DNA of 64,000 nucleotides, from NCBI GenBank assembly GCA_964020155.1, contig OZ026555.1:42501-106500 (forward strand), written 5' to 3'. Origin of the DNA: Chondrilla cf. caribensis. Taxonomy: Eukaryota > Porifera > Demospongiae > Chondrillida > Chondrillidae. Of the stretch, positions 1 through 14,100 are shown piece after piece. The notes beneath the pieces were generated by a model, which was not told the DNA's origin, made no database searches, and saw only the letters and a list, made by a program, of their open reading frames with translations. The translations under genes and the position numbers were made by a program. How positions within the stretch are numbered: position 1 is the first letter of the stretch; every line of letters begins with the position of its first letter.

Positions 1-478
1 GACCACACCACTGAGACTACAGCCATTGGAGGCTGGGCAGAGTGCAGGAGTGACCACACCACTGAGACAACAGCTATTGGAGGCTGGGCAGAGTGCAGGA
101 GTGACCACACCACTGAGACTACAGCCATTGGAGGCTGGGCAGAGTGCAGGAGTGACCACACCACTGAGACTACAGCCATTGGAGGCTGGGCAGAGTGCAG
201 GAGTGACCACACCACTGAGACTACAGCCATTGGAGGCTGGGCAGAGTGCAGGAGTGACCACACCACTGAGACTACAGCTATTGGAGGCTGGGCAGAGTGC
301 AGGAGTGACCACACCACTGAGACTACAGCCATTGGAGGCTGGGCAGAGTGCAGGAGTGACCACACCACTGAGACTACAGCCATTGGAGGCTGGGCAGAGT
401 GCAGGAGTGACCACACCACTGAGACTACAGCCATTGGAGGCTGGGCAGAGTGCAGGAGTGACCACACCACTGAGACAA
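1..478. repeat. 51-bp minisatellite, intron of GTF3C1
   Basis: About 9.3 copies of a 51-bp unit (GGAGGCTGGGCAGAGTGCAG core), near-identical. Lies just beyond the donor of the last visible GTF3C1 exon. The unit is 17 codons long and stays open, giving a spurious long reading frame. Confidence 0.95.
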
Positions 479-805
479 CATTTGTTTGAACAGACAATAT
501 TATGTTTGAACACAGAGACATACCAGTTGCCATGACAACACTACCAGAGGGCGTGGTGAATACATCGCTGCCAGCTTGGTCATACAGTGTGTGTGCTGTT
601 ATGCACCCATCTTCTATCAACACCTAGATGTGATGCCAGAACAGTGATAACCGAGCAAGCGAGCAAGGAGGAAGGACAGCGTGGTTACCTTCAGAATGGC
701 TTCCAGAGGTGAGGGTTGAAGTGCTTGACAGTAATAACTCTTCAAGAGAGGCTGCCAGGGCAGTAGAGGGAGCACAGTAGATCATGGTACCACACTAGCA
801 TCCAT

Positions 806-846
<41 letters not shown>

Positions 847-3112
847 ATCACATACCTACAACTAATAAGTCTTATGTTTAGATACTATTATCATAAATCC
901 CCCCTACACAACCTTACACTCCTAATCCAAAGCCGCTATCTGGAGGAGCTATCCTAATGGCATTATACCTGGTAGGCATACCATAGTCGGCACAACCAAT
1001 GAATATCATCACACCACATTCTGACCATACCATAAATCATAATATACAGGTGATATACACTATGGGACCCTCTGAGGACTGACACACCCACGTGATTGCT
1101 GGGGGAGGACTGACACACCCATGTGATTGCTGGGGGAGGACTGACACACCCACGTGACTGCTGGGGGAGGACTGACACACCCATGTGATTGCTGGGGGAG
1201 GACTGACACACCCACGTGACTGCTGGGGGAGGACTGACACACCCATGTGATTGCTGGGGGAGGACTGACACACCCACGTGACTGCTGGGGGAGGACTGAC
1301 ACACCCATGTGACCCCTGGGGTAGGATCAACGTACCCATGTGACTCCTGGGTGATTACTGATGTACCGATAAACCGAGTGTTTTATAGATGAGAACAGTT
1401 CTCCACTGATTTCATTGGTGGCTATGTCCGACCAGATCTGAAACTGGAACCCATTCTCCTGAGATTGACATCTGTTGACCTTGCTGGGATGATACCATCC
1501 ATCCACATGATCACTGTGCACTAATCGAGACTCTGTTGTACCAACCTGGTGGACCTGGAGTAGAGGGGCGTGGCAGTAGGCGTGACCTCATGTATACACA
1601 CATATACCCACAATCACTCTCACCATATTGAGGTTCAGCAGAGTCTGTACAATGTAGTCTTTACGCATCCCATGTACCCCTGATTCCTGGACCACCTGTG
1701 GGAAGGCCGTCCTCCTCAATCCACACACAGCCAATGCACAAATAACTCACTTCTTCCACAGCGGACATCTCCAACCCAAGAGGTCCTGCTTCCTTCACCA
1801 TCTCCACTACTTTGGAAGCAACCAAGCAATCACTGTCGTCATGACCGAGGTGTCTTCCAGCAACAGTGATGTAATCCTCCAATGACAGGGGAGGGTTCTG
1901 CGCTCCCAACAGTGGGGAGACGTTGGTGGGAGCATGTTCGGAGAGCTGAGGATCACTCAGTGTGGGGAGAGGTGTGTTACCCTCAGGTGGTACTAGAATC
2001 ATCCCAGACCCAACAGAGGATGTAGCCTGAACAGATGTGGCATTGATTGCTACTGTCTCCGGAATACACACAACAGAGCTGGGGTCACGCCTTCTATCGG
2101 GATCCTTTTCATCCCCGCTGTCACCTTCACCATCATCCTCCACATCCCCCTCATCAATGACATCATCACAGTTGCTACCAAAATTATTTGGCATATGACA
2201 TGTATTCTCATACTCATTCATAAAATGGGAAGGGAAACTGAACTTGAGATTTTCCTGAAATGACAATACACAAGTGCAGGTGAGGTCCAGATCCCCAGTT
2301 CTGGTTCAAACAGACTGACCAATAACACAGCTTCCAAATCTGTGCACTCACTGGCCATGGTTGCCATGATTACTGATAACATGGCACTATCAACCCTATT
2401 GCTGGTGATACCCACGGGCTGCGGACACTCCTCACCCATGGGCTGCAGACACTCCTCACCCATGGGCTGCGGACACTCCTCACCCACAGGCTGCGGACAA
2501 TCCTCACCCACTGGCTGTGGACACTCCTCACCCATGGGCTGCGGACAATCCTCACCCACTGGCTGTGGACACTCCTCACCCACAGGCTGCGGACAATCCT
2601 CACCCACTGGCTGTGGACACTCCTCACCCACGGGCTGCAGACACTCCTCACCCATGGGCTGCGGACACTCCTCACCTGCGGGCCGTTCACATGTGTCATA
2701 CTTGTAGTTGGACTTTGGGAATAGGCTTCTATACAATGAAGCCATTTCCAGTTTTGCTTCAGAAGGGACTTTCCCAAGCAGCCTCTCACGTATACTTCAA
2801 GACAAATGAAATCACTTATAAGTGGGTGTGTCCGACAATGGAGGAGGTGTAACCCACCTTGCAGCAACAACATACTTCCTGGACTCACTACGAGAATAAA
2901 GCCTGCGTTTCTAAAATGAAGTAATCACAAGTCCAAGATTGATGCTGGCTGAGGGTACAGGTGTGACGTACCTTTTCCTTCAATAAGAACCTCTGTCTAA
3001 GCCACTTGAACACATACTGGAGCTGCTCCTTAACAAGGCAAACATCAACCATGTTGAATCTCACCATCATCTCTCTCACATACCACACACACACATGCAC
3101 ACACATACACAC

Positions 3113-3154
<42 letters not shown>

Positions 3155-6100
3155 CAGGGAAGGACTCCAACATCTTGTACCCCTTGTATTTGACGTCATA
3201 GGTGAGGTTAGTGAGTAGGACACTCTACACAAGGAGAGGGGTACTGTAAAAAGCTGTATCCATGCCCACCTTCACACAGCTCACGTAGATGACATCAAGC
3301 AGTAGGGTGTGGTTGCGATCTGCTTCTGTATGGATCTCCAGTAGCATGGGTGTGGCCACATTGGTAGAGGCGGGGTCTGACACATCATACATGTCTGTCA
3401 GTTCTGCCAGGCTTCGAGGGTAGACAGACATTCTACTGCTATGGATCAAACATGGAAACACATGAGCCTCTATTACCAGCCCAGGGCTCTTAGATAGCCC
3501 AGCATATAGCTCTGACTCACATGTCTTCATCCACCAGTACTGGTTCCATCACCTCCTGACATGGAGAATGCACCATGAACAACTGAGATAATGTATTCCA
3601 CACCCATACCCATATATTCACATTCACAGCACCACCCATAGCCCCACCCACACCCACGTAAAAGCAATTACTTACTATTTCTACTTGCTTGGATTTTTGC
3701 TTAGCAACTGAAAAAAATAGGCACAGAAATTGTCAGTGAAACCAGGGGACACCAGTGCTGTACAGTACACAGGGGACACCAGTTCTGTACAGTACAGAGG
3801 GGACACCAGTTCTGTACAGTACACAGGGGACACCAGTTCTGTACAGTACACAGGAGACACCAGTTCTGTACAGTACAGAGGGGACACCAGTTCTGTACAG
3901 TACACAGGGGACACCAGTTCTGTACAGTACACAGGAGACACCAGTTCTGTACAGTACAGAGGGGACACCAGTTCTGTACAGTACACAGGGGACACCAGTT
4001 CTGTACAGTACACAGGGGACACCAGTTCTGTACAGTACACAGGGGACACCAGTGCTGTACAGTACACAGGGGACACCAGTGCTGTACAGTACACAGGGGA
4101 CACCAGTTCTGTACAGTACAGAGGGGACACCAGTTCTGTACAGTACAGAGGGGACACCAGTGCTGTACAGTACATAACATAATATGCACAAACTCACCTG
4201 GTTTTTTGGCTTTAGGAGAATATTCATCATCAGTGGATCTGAAGGGTCTCTTCAGACCACGCCCCCCTTGTCTCACAGCAACTGTTTCTTTAGGTACTTG
4301 AATAACTCCTCCATGTCCAGTGAGAGCTCTGCTGTCATGAACAAAATGCTCAGGTTTGGTGAAGTTCCCCCAATTACGTAACATATGTGAAAATGAAGAT
4401 GGTGGAAGCCCGCCAGCTCCAAAGCCGAGTGTGTCGTAATACTCCACATTTTGCACTCTTTTGGAAATATCATATAAGAGCTTGTGTTCATCTGAGACAC
4501 TCGATGTTGATGTTAGGGCTCTCTTACCAGTGACTATACCGAGGAGGGAGCAGACATCCAGTGAAGACACGCCAGCATACAACCACACCCAAACATTCAG
4601 TGAAGACACGCCAGCATACAACCACACCCAAACATCCAGTGAAGACGTACCTCCATACAACCACACCCAAACATTCAGTGAAGACACGCCTCCACACAAC
4701 CACACCCAAACATCCAGTGAAGACACGCCTCCACACAACCACACCCAAACATCCAGTGAAGACACGCCTCCTAACAACCACACCCAACATCCAGTGAAGA
4801 CACACCTCCACACAACCACACCCACCTGATAATATCCGAGTGCTCAAACAGACTTCCCTCAATCCAAACCAATATTTGAGAACGTCTTTCACTGAGTTTA
4901 GAGGGATTTTAATCTCAGAAAAGGTCTGCCTTGCTTCGTTGGTGAAGAAGCTTCTTCTAGGAGGGCACTCAGAAGTATCCAGGAAAGATCCAACAGAAGA
5001 AACATTCACTAGAAGCTTGACAGAGAATAAAGTACAAGGGCAATACACCATTACACACTCACTGCACACAGTCACCTCCAACTTACATGGTGTTTTCTGT
5101 AGGACACTATATTGGTATCCAGGTTGAAGTGCACCAGTCCCATGCTCCGCAGCTGCACCAGTAGTCTCATGACTCCTGCTCCGAACTTGTCACCATCCTT
5201 ACTCAACTTTCTCAGTCTTGTTCTCACCTTCTTTGGCATGCTTCGATAGACAGTGAACCTGTTCTCTGGATCACCAAGAAACTTACGAACAGATGGTGGA
5301 ACCTGTGAGAGACACACCCACCGTGACACACCCTCCATTGAGACACAGCATATGTTGACTTTACTGTGGAAGGCTTGACTTTGATGGGCCCAGTAGCCAT
5401 GGCAACCAGAACAAGTGGCATACTATCAATTATGTCTTGTAACAGAATACCGGGAGGAGATGGCTTTGGCCACTCTCGGGCTGGGATTTGTAACCATGGA
5501 AACAGTTCCACAGGAAGTGACTCGGGACTAGTACTCTCCTGCTCTGGGAATCCAAAGGTCATAATCCACAGATATAGGTGAAGCTGCTGCAGCTTTTGAA
5601 ACTTGTGACCAGACTAAGTGTGCACAAACAACATGTGATAGACATGTGATGGACATGTGACAATGATGAGAGGTACAGCTACCAGAGACCAGTAGGGCCA
5701 GGTACACTCACTACCAAGTGGTGCCCAAACAACTCCACAGGGTTGTCACTGTCAGGACAGACTTCCTCCAGTTCAGGATCCTCAACATCTTCGCCTGTGT
5801 CCATATCCTCAGAGCGAGAGGCAGCTTTGCTCTTAAGCCCAAAGTCTACTGCAGATTGAATATATGCAGTGACTTCTTCCTCAGGAGTGGTAAACAGGGA
5901 ATACAGTGTTTCTTCCTGTGTGGGAAGACAGTGAGATAAGGTGGTCCCAATAAGGGGACAGTGCAGTGTGTCAGGTACCAGGTAATCATAGTTCACCTGG
6001 GGAACCGTTAGCCATAGGAAAGAAAAAAAGGAAAAAGTGTGTACCTTTAGGAGACCCGGATGGATGGAGGGGCCTATGGTTAGTTCCTTTATCTGCTCTG

Positions 6101-8076
6101 CTTTCACCAATTCATTCAATAATCTGTGAATAGAACAGTAGGCATGGTAACCAGTACATATCAGTAGGCATGGCAACAGATACAGAACAGTAGGCATGAC
6201 AACCAGTACTCCCACAGGCTGTACACACGGTTCACTACCTCAGAACAGTCTTCTTGTCTATCCGACTGACCCTGCCTTCCCTCTTCTCAGTGTTGGTGAT
6301 GTGCTGAAGGAGTTGGGACATGCACACAACCTCCACGTGGGTAAACTCCAGAGAACTGCATACTCACCTGTCTGATTGGATAGTCTCCAGAGATCACAGC
6401 AGTCTTGGCTCCCTTGAGCATGTCTAGGATCATCTGCTTACGCTTGTCATGACGGTCTGCAGAATGGAGTAATGAAGGCAGCTATTGTTACCATGACTAC
6501 ATGTGACCACACCTATAAGGATCTCTTGGATTTGAGATGACTGTGTAGGATCCTTGTTGCCATGGGAACTCAGCGTCCTCTTACTGATAATTCTTTCAGA
6601 AGAAGAATGCAAAAAGGGTAGAATCTTGGAAACACAACCACATACAAGTTCACTCACCTTATAGTCTTGGTCACAGCCGGGTCACATGTAGTGGTGACAT
6701 ACGACGGCATGGTGGCAAAGTGCTTCTTGTACATGGCTCGCAGGCGGTGACAGATCCGGGGACCCTCCTTGTTGAATTCCTAGAGTGAGAGCATCGCAGG
6801 GTGAGATTGCAACACAGAGGGAGACAAGCAGGTGTAGTGGGATGTGGGACCTCACCACTGACGTGACACCAGAGGGGCCGAAGGAGTCTATCCACCTGAA
6901 TATCTGATGATCCAGGGGTAGCTCTGCGACCAATGAAGTTGGAGTGACAGGAACGTGACTTCTGTCAACGTCATTTCTATCCTCGATGTCATCCTCCTCA
7001 TCCTCCATCTCTTCGCTCTTCAGTGTCTGGGTGTAGTGCAGCGTTAGGCCACTCTCACTATCAGCATAGCGGACATGAAACACTCGATGTTGACTGGATA
7101 TATTTTTCAGTCTGGGGGGTTTCCCATAGTTTACTTCCTGTGAACAAGGAGAAGATTTAAACTTTCATAATCACAAAATAATAAAATGATAAATAACACG
7201 TAAGTTTGATGGGTTGGACAACTGTATTGACACTCAGACAAACAACCCCACCTTAACAACCACCAGCCACACCTTAACAACCACCAGCCACACCTTAACA
7301 ACCACCAGCCATACCTTAACAACCACCAACTGCATCCGAGCCAGACGCTTAATGATATGCCACGCCTTCCTAGCATCCTTCCCCTTCAGAAATGACTGTG
7401 TCAACTGCGGGCGGAACACTCCAAACTGTCTGAACTGCGCTACTGCTTCCAAAACGCAGTACATAATGGGTTCCATTTGCAACACTGTTGGATCCAGACC
7501 AGCCGGCACCAGAGCACCCTCTCTCAGTTCCTGAGACCCCACCACCACCAAGTGATCCGCGTACCTAGAGAACAACGCTGGACCATGTCACCAGAGGAAA
7601 AGGGATATATCACCCAACATTCGACATCGCTAACTTCTCTTCGACTTCAGTCAAAGACACTTCACTTCGTCTCATTTCTTCAGTGACGTCCTTCCTCCGC
7701 TCAAACGAGCTGCAAGAGCCCCTTAGATCGCCTTCCAGGACAGTGTTCAAAGAGAAAGGGAAAGGACGGTATTCTTCATCGATTCTCAGTTGACGTCCCA
7801 GTAAAGGGAAATTGACACGACGTTCGGGCAGAGTCTGCAGAATTATGTCTTTGTCGAACAGTAGCTTCTTCCATAGATACACTTCCGTGTAGCGGTCGAG
7901 GGTAGGGACAGGAGGAATGCGAATACTAAGACTGAATCTAAGCTCCTTCCACGTACAACCTACACCACGGGTACCAAATGATGCAACGAACCAGCAGTAG
8001 TAAAACAAAATCCATGCCCTTCACCTTCCAAGCCACTCAGACCGACTTCTTCTTTAGCCGCTTTCCATATCTCCAT
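1..8076 (-). CDS. GTF3C1: General transcription factor 3C polypeptide 1 (TFIIIC 220-kDa subunit), 3' end outside window
   Basis: Largest subunit of TFIIIC, which binds the B box of tRNA-type promoters and recruits TFIIIB for RNA polymerase III. Read as a multi-exon gene. Exon 1 is 8025-8076 (MEIWKAAKEEVGLSGLE) and exon 2 starts near 7959; together they align with the vertebrate N-terminus (EV.L.GL.G.....LW pattern, then a GSC..F..RK.... block at about 7700-7740). Further conserved blocks lie at 7480-7575, 6682-7083 (winged-helix region), 5072-5338, about 4840-5000 (YWFGLREVCL) and 4230-4470. The C-terminal winged-helix part runs through 1327-1521 and 690-745, and an exon at about 555-625 (LIEDGCITAHTLYDQ) ends at a GTAGTG donor. 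The last exon lies left of the window. Exon 2402-2690 carries an eight-residue in-frame repeat (GEECPQPV type). Regions at 3000-3550 are assigned by position, with weak similarity. Start chosen because the ATG at 8076 gives the conserved N-terminus. Confidence 0.85.
1074..1325. repeat. 31-bp minisatellite, intron of GTF3C1
   Basis: About eight copies of a 31-bp unit with GGACTGACACACCCA and TGCTGGGGGA, alternating ACGTG/ATGTG variants. Confidence 0.93.
2402..2690 (-). repeat. 24-bp coding repeat in GTF3C1
   Basis: About 11 to 12 copies of a 24-bp unit encoding GEECPQPV or GEDCPQPM on the minus strand, in frame with flanking sequence. The Cys-rich octapeptide is absent from vertebrate GTF3C1. 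Confidence 0.8.
3740..4175. repeat. 27-bp minisatellite, intron of GTF3C1
   Basis: About 16 copies of a 27-bp unit (GGGGACACCAGTTCTGTACAG core). Five of six frames stay open, so the reading frames are not evidence of coding. Confidence 0.93.
4555..4827. repeat. 36-bp minisatellite, intron of GTF3C1
   Basis: About 7.5 copies of a unit containing CATCCAGTGAAGACACGCC and ACAACCACACCCAAA. Confidence 0.92.
7240..7330. repeat. 21-bp minisatellite, intron of GTF3C1
   Basis: Four copies of ACCTTAACAACCACCAGCCA plus one base. Confidence 0.85.
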
Positions 8077-8138
8077 TTTTACAACAGTAAAATCACGTGA
8101 CCATCGCGTGGTCAACAATCACAGTGTATGTACAGTTA
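8077..8138 (-). promoter_or_regulatory. 62-bp spacer between TUBGCP6 stop and GTF3C1 start
   Basis: Contains GATGGTCACGTGA (8093-8105 on the plus strand as TCACGTGACCATC), ending 17 bp before the GTF3C1 ATG. No AATAAA for TUBGCP6 is present. A four-codon upstream ATG (ATG GTC ACG TGA) overlaps the E-box. Confidence 0.6.
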
Positions 8139-11100
8139 TTATTGGGTAAAAAATCCATTGTAGTTTATCCTCAAGAGCAGGTCCTCCAAATGCGGCTGGT
8201 AGCCTCGCTGTACCAGCTTGGTAACAACTATAATAGAACAGGACAGAGTGACACAAACATACAACACAGACGAAAATGAATTGTCACTTACTCATAAAAA
8301 GCAGTAGAGTTTTCTTGCGGAAATTTGAATACGTTGCACACAAATTTGAGTAGTTTGTGATGGTGTGCCTTTCATGATGCCATTTTGCTGTGATTAACTG
8401 AGCACGAAACTTGTGAATATGGTTGAAAACCTCTTGGACAATCTTCATTACAGCAGAAGCCTTTCTACTCAATAGAGACCTGTACATAAGGTGGTGATGA
8501 CACACCCACAGTGGTAGATGAGGCACGCACACACACAGTGGGGCTACTTACCGAAATATGGCCCTGTTAATGTATGCCGAGTGACATCGATGAAGGTCAT
8601 CCAGTGACCTGACCTGACCAGACAGCCAGGTACAAGGTAAGACCACCGTACACATCACTTGTGGCTATACATGGTGCTAACCTGAGACGAGAGAGATTCT
8701 TGGAACTCCTCCCATGATATATGGACCACCTGATTGGCCATGTAGCCTTGGACAACTGTTACAAAATGCTGCATGTCGTACCTAGTGGGTGTGTCAGTGG
8801 GTGTGTCAGTGGGTGTGTCAGTTGAGAACACATATGTACAGTAAGAAACTAGCACACTACAAGTAGACACATGCTATTGACCACTAGTAGGTATGTACCT
8901 GAACGTTAGCAGTTCACGGATCTGTTCATGGCTTAGAGTACCACGTCCCTCACCTGAGAAACAGCACAATGACATCACATGATAATCACATGACTAGTAT
9001 GCACTCCATTAGACATACAGTGCTTGAGGTAATGGAAGACATCCTTCAACGCCCAAGATGTCCTTTTCAGTTGTAGGAAAAAGTGTAATATTTTATTGTA
9101 TTTTGTCAACATGTCTTCTCTGATGGCAATGTTGCACGGCCAGTCCACAGTGTAGTGGAGCTCCAGGAAGTCGAGGGCGTCGCTAGCTGGGAGGCAGGGG
9201 AGACAGGGTGATGTCACGGGTATGTTGTCATGGAAACACACCCACCAGTGGAATCGATGGTGTGAGGTATGTACTTGAGCCCGAAGCTCAGTCTGGAGGC
9301 GTGGACCGTGTCCCCATAAATGGAGCTCTGTAGGGCAGAGGTGAGGAGAGGGTTGAGGAAGACGAAGGAGGTCAACCGAACAGCGGGGTTCAGAGAAGAC
9401 AGCTCCTCAAATAACCCATTGGATAGGGTGTGACCAAATTCTCCATCTTCCAACAACAGGAATCTCCTCAGAGCAACAAAGTGGTCTCTAATGTTGAGCT
9501 CTTCGATGAAGTACCTCACCAGAGCTGAGTTCACCAGTGATGCTCTGAGAGAGACAACCGGACACATTGCAGCCAGTCCAACCGGCCCAAGCACACCAGC
9601 ACAACCTACTGTATCCTCAGTGGAGTGGTGACACAACAGTCCAGCACCACACTCAAGGGAGACATGGCTTCTGGATCAACATAATCATCTCTGTAGTCCT
9701 CCAATATGATACCAGCTGCCTTGAACAGCCCATCCATGTGTGCAGAACCGTCTACAAGATTGGGATAAAAAAGATCACTCACTCTACCACCATCACCACC
9801 ACCACCACCACCACCAACAACAACAACACCACCACCAACAACAACACCACCACCAACAACAACAACACCACCACCACCAACCTGAAAGAAAAGCATAGGA
9901 TTCATATGGCTGTGCCTTGTAGTCCATCCACAGGCTGTCCACGTTGAGCCAATCCACTGGTCCCTCTTTGGTGACCAAAGCACCATCGTTGGTGCCACAC
10001 CCCCACCCCTCCTGATTGGTGCCACGCCCCCCACCCTTCTCTTGTTTTGGATACATCAGAAACTGGATCTGTGAAGGTGGTTCCTGCCCCCTGGTGCTGG
10101 TATGTGTTACCATGGGAACAGGCTGGGAGTCAGGATAAAGTATATCTTCAATGACAGTGGGAGGGGCATGTCCTCGAGTTGATGCAGATGATCCTCCATG
10201 GACCACCCCCTCCAAAGAGTGCATATCACTAGTAGTGGGTGTGTCAATGGGAGGAACTTTACGATCAGTAAGCTGGTGGATGGTCTCTTCAGGAGGTGGA
10301 GTCTTGGTGTCAGGAGGTGGGGTCTTGGTGTCAGAAGGTGGAGTCTTGCCATCAGGAGGTGGAGTCTTGGTGTCAGAAGGCGGAGTCTTGGTGTCAGGAG
10401 GTGGAGTCTTGAGATCAGGAGGTGGAGTCTTGAGGTCAGGAGGTGGAGTCTTGCCATCAGGAGGTGGAGTCTTGGTGTCAGGAGGTGGAGTCTTGGTGTC
10501 AGGAGGTGGAGTCATGTGAACTGAAAGCAAATTATTCTGTCCCGGGAAGCTGGAATTGGCTGGTCTACTTTCTGCTGAAGGAGTGCCAGTAGGAGTAAGA
10601 TCCCTAAGAGTATTCTCAAGGGAAGCACCGTTGCTGGTGTTTTCAGCAGGAAGTCTGGTTGTATTCTCCAGATGAACACTCACGGAGGAAGTCTGCAGTG
10701 AATTCAAACCTGGGGTACCACCAGTTACTGTCAGAGCCTCCAACAGGTCACTTCCACCAAGTGTTTCACTGCTATTGAGGATAAACTCCTTGCGCTTCTG
10801 ATTCAGTTCGATCCTCCTCTTCCTCCAAATGGCTCTTCTTTCCCTCTTTTCTGCCTCAAACGTTAGCTGCTCGTAATAAGCAATCAACTCATCTTTAGCT
10901 TCCTGCTTCAGTTTCCTTGTCATCGCATCTTCCTCTCTCTCAACACGAACAGCGTGTTCAACCATTTTCTTATCAATGGCTTTCTCTTCTTGGACATCTA
11001 GTGCTCTCCTCTAAATATCAACACACAGACAACTGGTATTTAGGCCCCCACAGACAACTGGTATTCAGGCCCCCACAGACAACTGGTATTTAGGCCCCCA

Positions 11101-14100
11101 CAGACAACTGGTATTTAGGCCCCCACAGACAACTGGACAAAACAGACAGACCGACCAAACACACATCTCTGCAGACAGTGTACCACTACTATTATACACA
11201 CTACATACTAACCACTTTATCCTGTTCCATCTGGTCCTTTAGTCTCTGAAGCTCAGCTTTCTTCAATGCTGCTTGGGTGGCTAGCTTTTCTTCTTCTAAC
11301 TCTATATCAAAGTGAACACATTACAACACTGATAAATGGCAACTATAGGACACTCCCACTCAACTGTAGGACACTCCCACTCAAATGTAGGACACTCCCA
11401 CTAAACTTCAGAACACTCCCACTCAACTGTAGGACACTCCCACCCACTTCTAGCTTGTGCTGCTTCCAACAACAGCACTTTCCTTTCTTTTATTGTAGCC
11501 TCCAACCTTTCCTGTCGTTGGCGATCCTTCCTCTCTCTCATCTCCACCAACCACTTCCTCCCATAGTCAACCACAGTTGATTCATACTCCTAACAACAAC
11601 ACACACACTACAAGTTATCAGTAGTGTCACACCTGTATGGGTATGTGTATATCATCAGTATATACTACAAGTAAAATTCACATGTACATACATACCACAT
11701 GTACATACATACCACATGTACCCACCACATGTACCCACCACATGTACATACATACCACATGTACCCACGGTACCCACCACATGTACATATGCAGTGCACA
11801 TAAGCCTATAACCCCAACTCACAAGACACTCTTTCTCCATATCCGCTAGATTCTGGTTTGAATACACAATCCTCAGCTTGGGGTGCTTCAGTGACTGATC
11901 AAACACATAGTTCTGAGGGTGAGGTCCAGTAATCATTATTACTGTACACACGGACCAACAGTGTCAACATACACCAGGGCTGCAATGCTTCAGCAACAAC
12001 AGGGCCTTCCCACAAGTGAAGATCTGGTTTGCTACAACCGAAGGCATGAACAGTGGGACAAACTGCTTATCAGCGATAGAGTAGCCCTCAAACCAGTAGA
12101 TGTGGTCTAGAAGAGGACACACGGGGTCAACACATATAGAGCCATCACACCCAATGTTTCAATGGGCACACCTCGTGCAGCTAATGCTCTGGGGTTTTCC
12201 CTAATTCCAAACTCCTCCTCTTGGTCAACACACACTCCAAAAAACACCCACTGCTGAAGATACCTAAAGTGTGAGGAGTGCAAAGTGGCATCTCGGTCAG
12301 CTGGGGACATGGGGGACTCACAGGAGAAAAGACTTCATAGCATTTCTGAGCATGCTCAGAACCAGGGCTGCGTGGGCGGTACCTGCCGAGTGCAGTGATG
12401 CCTTGTAGAGACTGTCCAGGACCATCACACCCTGAGGGTATGGTGGAACGACCACATGACACTCGATGATGACAACGGACTAGGTCAGTGGACAGTCTAC
12501 CTTTGGAAGGGATGATGGAGCAAGCGGCCATCTTGTGTCAACGCCAAACAATTCAGCCAAATATCTACAATCAAAAAGACAGCTTTTTACACAGTGGACC
12601 AGGTTAGTGGACCAGGTTAGGGGACCAGGCTAGTGGACCAGGTTAGGGGACCAGGTTAGGGGACCAGGTTAGGGGACCAGGTTAGGGGACCAGGTTAGGG
12701 GACCAGGTTAGTGGACCAGGCTAGTGGACCAGGTTAGTGGACCAGGTTAGTGGACCAGGTTAGTGGACCAGGTCAGTGGACCAGGCTAGTGGACCAGGCT
12801 AGTGGACCAGGTTAGGGGACCAGGTTAGGGGACCAGGTTAGGGGACCAGGTTAGTGGACCAGGTTAGTGGACCAGGTTAGTGGACCAGGCTAGTGGACCA
12901 GGCTAGTGGACCAGGCTAGTGGACCAGGCTAGTGGACCAGGTTAGGGGACCAGGTTAGGGGACCAGGTTAGGGGACCAGGTTAGTGGACCAGGTTAGTGG
13001 ACCAGGTTAGTGGACCAGGCTAGTGGACCAGGCTAGTGGACCAGGTTAGTGGACCAGGTTAGGGGACCAGGTTAGTGGACCAGGCTAGTGGACCAGGTTA
13101 GTGGACCAGGCTAGTGGACCAGGTTAGTGGACCAGGTTAGTGGACCAGGCTAGTGGACCAGGCTAGTGGACCAGGTTAGTGGACCAGGCTAGTGGACCAG
13201 GTTAGGGGACCAGGTTAGTGGACCAGGTTAGGGGACCAGGTTAGTGGACCAGGTTAGTGGACCAGGTTAGGGGACCAGGTTAGTGGACCAGGTTAGTGGA
13301 CCAGGTTAGTGGACCAGGCTAGTGGACCAGGCTAGTGGACCAGGTTAGTGGACCAGGTTAGTGGACCAGGTTAGTGGACCAGGTTAGTGGACCAGGCTAG
13401 TGGACCAGGTTAGGGGACCAGGTTAGTGGACCAGGTTAGTGGACCAGGTTAGGGGACCAGGTTAGTGGACCAGGCTAGTGGACCAGGTTAGGGGACCAGG
13501 TTAGTGGACCAGGTTAGTGGACCAGGTTAGGGGACCAGGTTAGTGGACCAGGCTAGTGGACCAGGTTAGGGGACCAGGTTAGTGGACCAGGTTAGTGGAC
13601 CAGGTTAGGGGACCAGGTCAGTGGACCAGGTTAGTGGACCAGGTTAGTGGACCAGGTTAGGGGACCAGGTCAGTGGACCAGGTTAGTGGACCAGGTTAGT
13701 GGACCAGGTTAGGGGACCAGGTCAGTGGACCAGGTTAGTGGACCAGGTTAGTGGACCAGGTTAGGGGACCAGGTCAGTGGACCAGGTTAGTGGACCAGGT
13801 TAGTGGACCAGGCTAGTGGACCAGGTTAGTGGACCAGGTTAGTGGACCAGGTTAGGGGACCAGGTTAGTGGACCAGGTTAGTGGACCAGGTTAGTGGACC
13901 AGGCTAGTGGACCAGGCTAGTGGACCAGGCTAGTGGACCAGGCTAGTGGACCAGGCTAGTGGACCAGGTTAGTGGACCAGGTTAGTGGACCAGGTTAGTG
14001 GACCAGGCTAGTGGACCAGGCTAGTGGACCAGGTTAGGGGACCAGGCTAGTGGACCAGGTTAGTGGACCAGGTTAGTGGACCAGGCTAGTGGACCAGGGT

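Noticed and set aside
1..535. Long reading frame of EAGQSAGVTTPLRLQPL repeats
   Set aside because: It is a 51-bp intronic minisatellite of GTF3C1 on the opposite strand; no conserved sequence or splice support on the plus strand.
10151..10524. Plus-strand glycine/valine repeat proteins
   Set aside because: Antisense of the TPPPDTK coding array of TUBGCP6.
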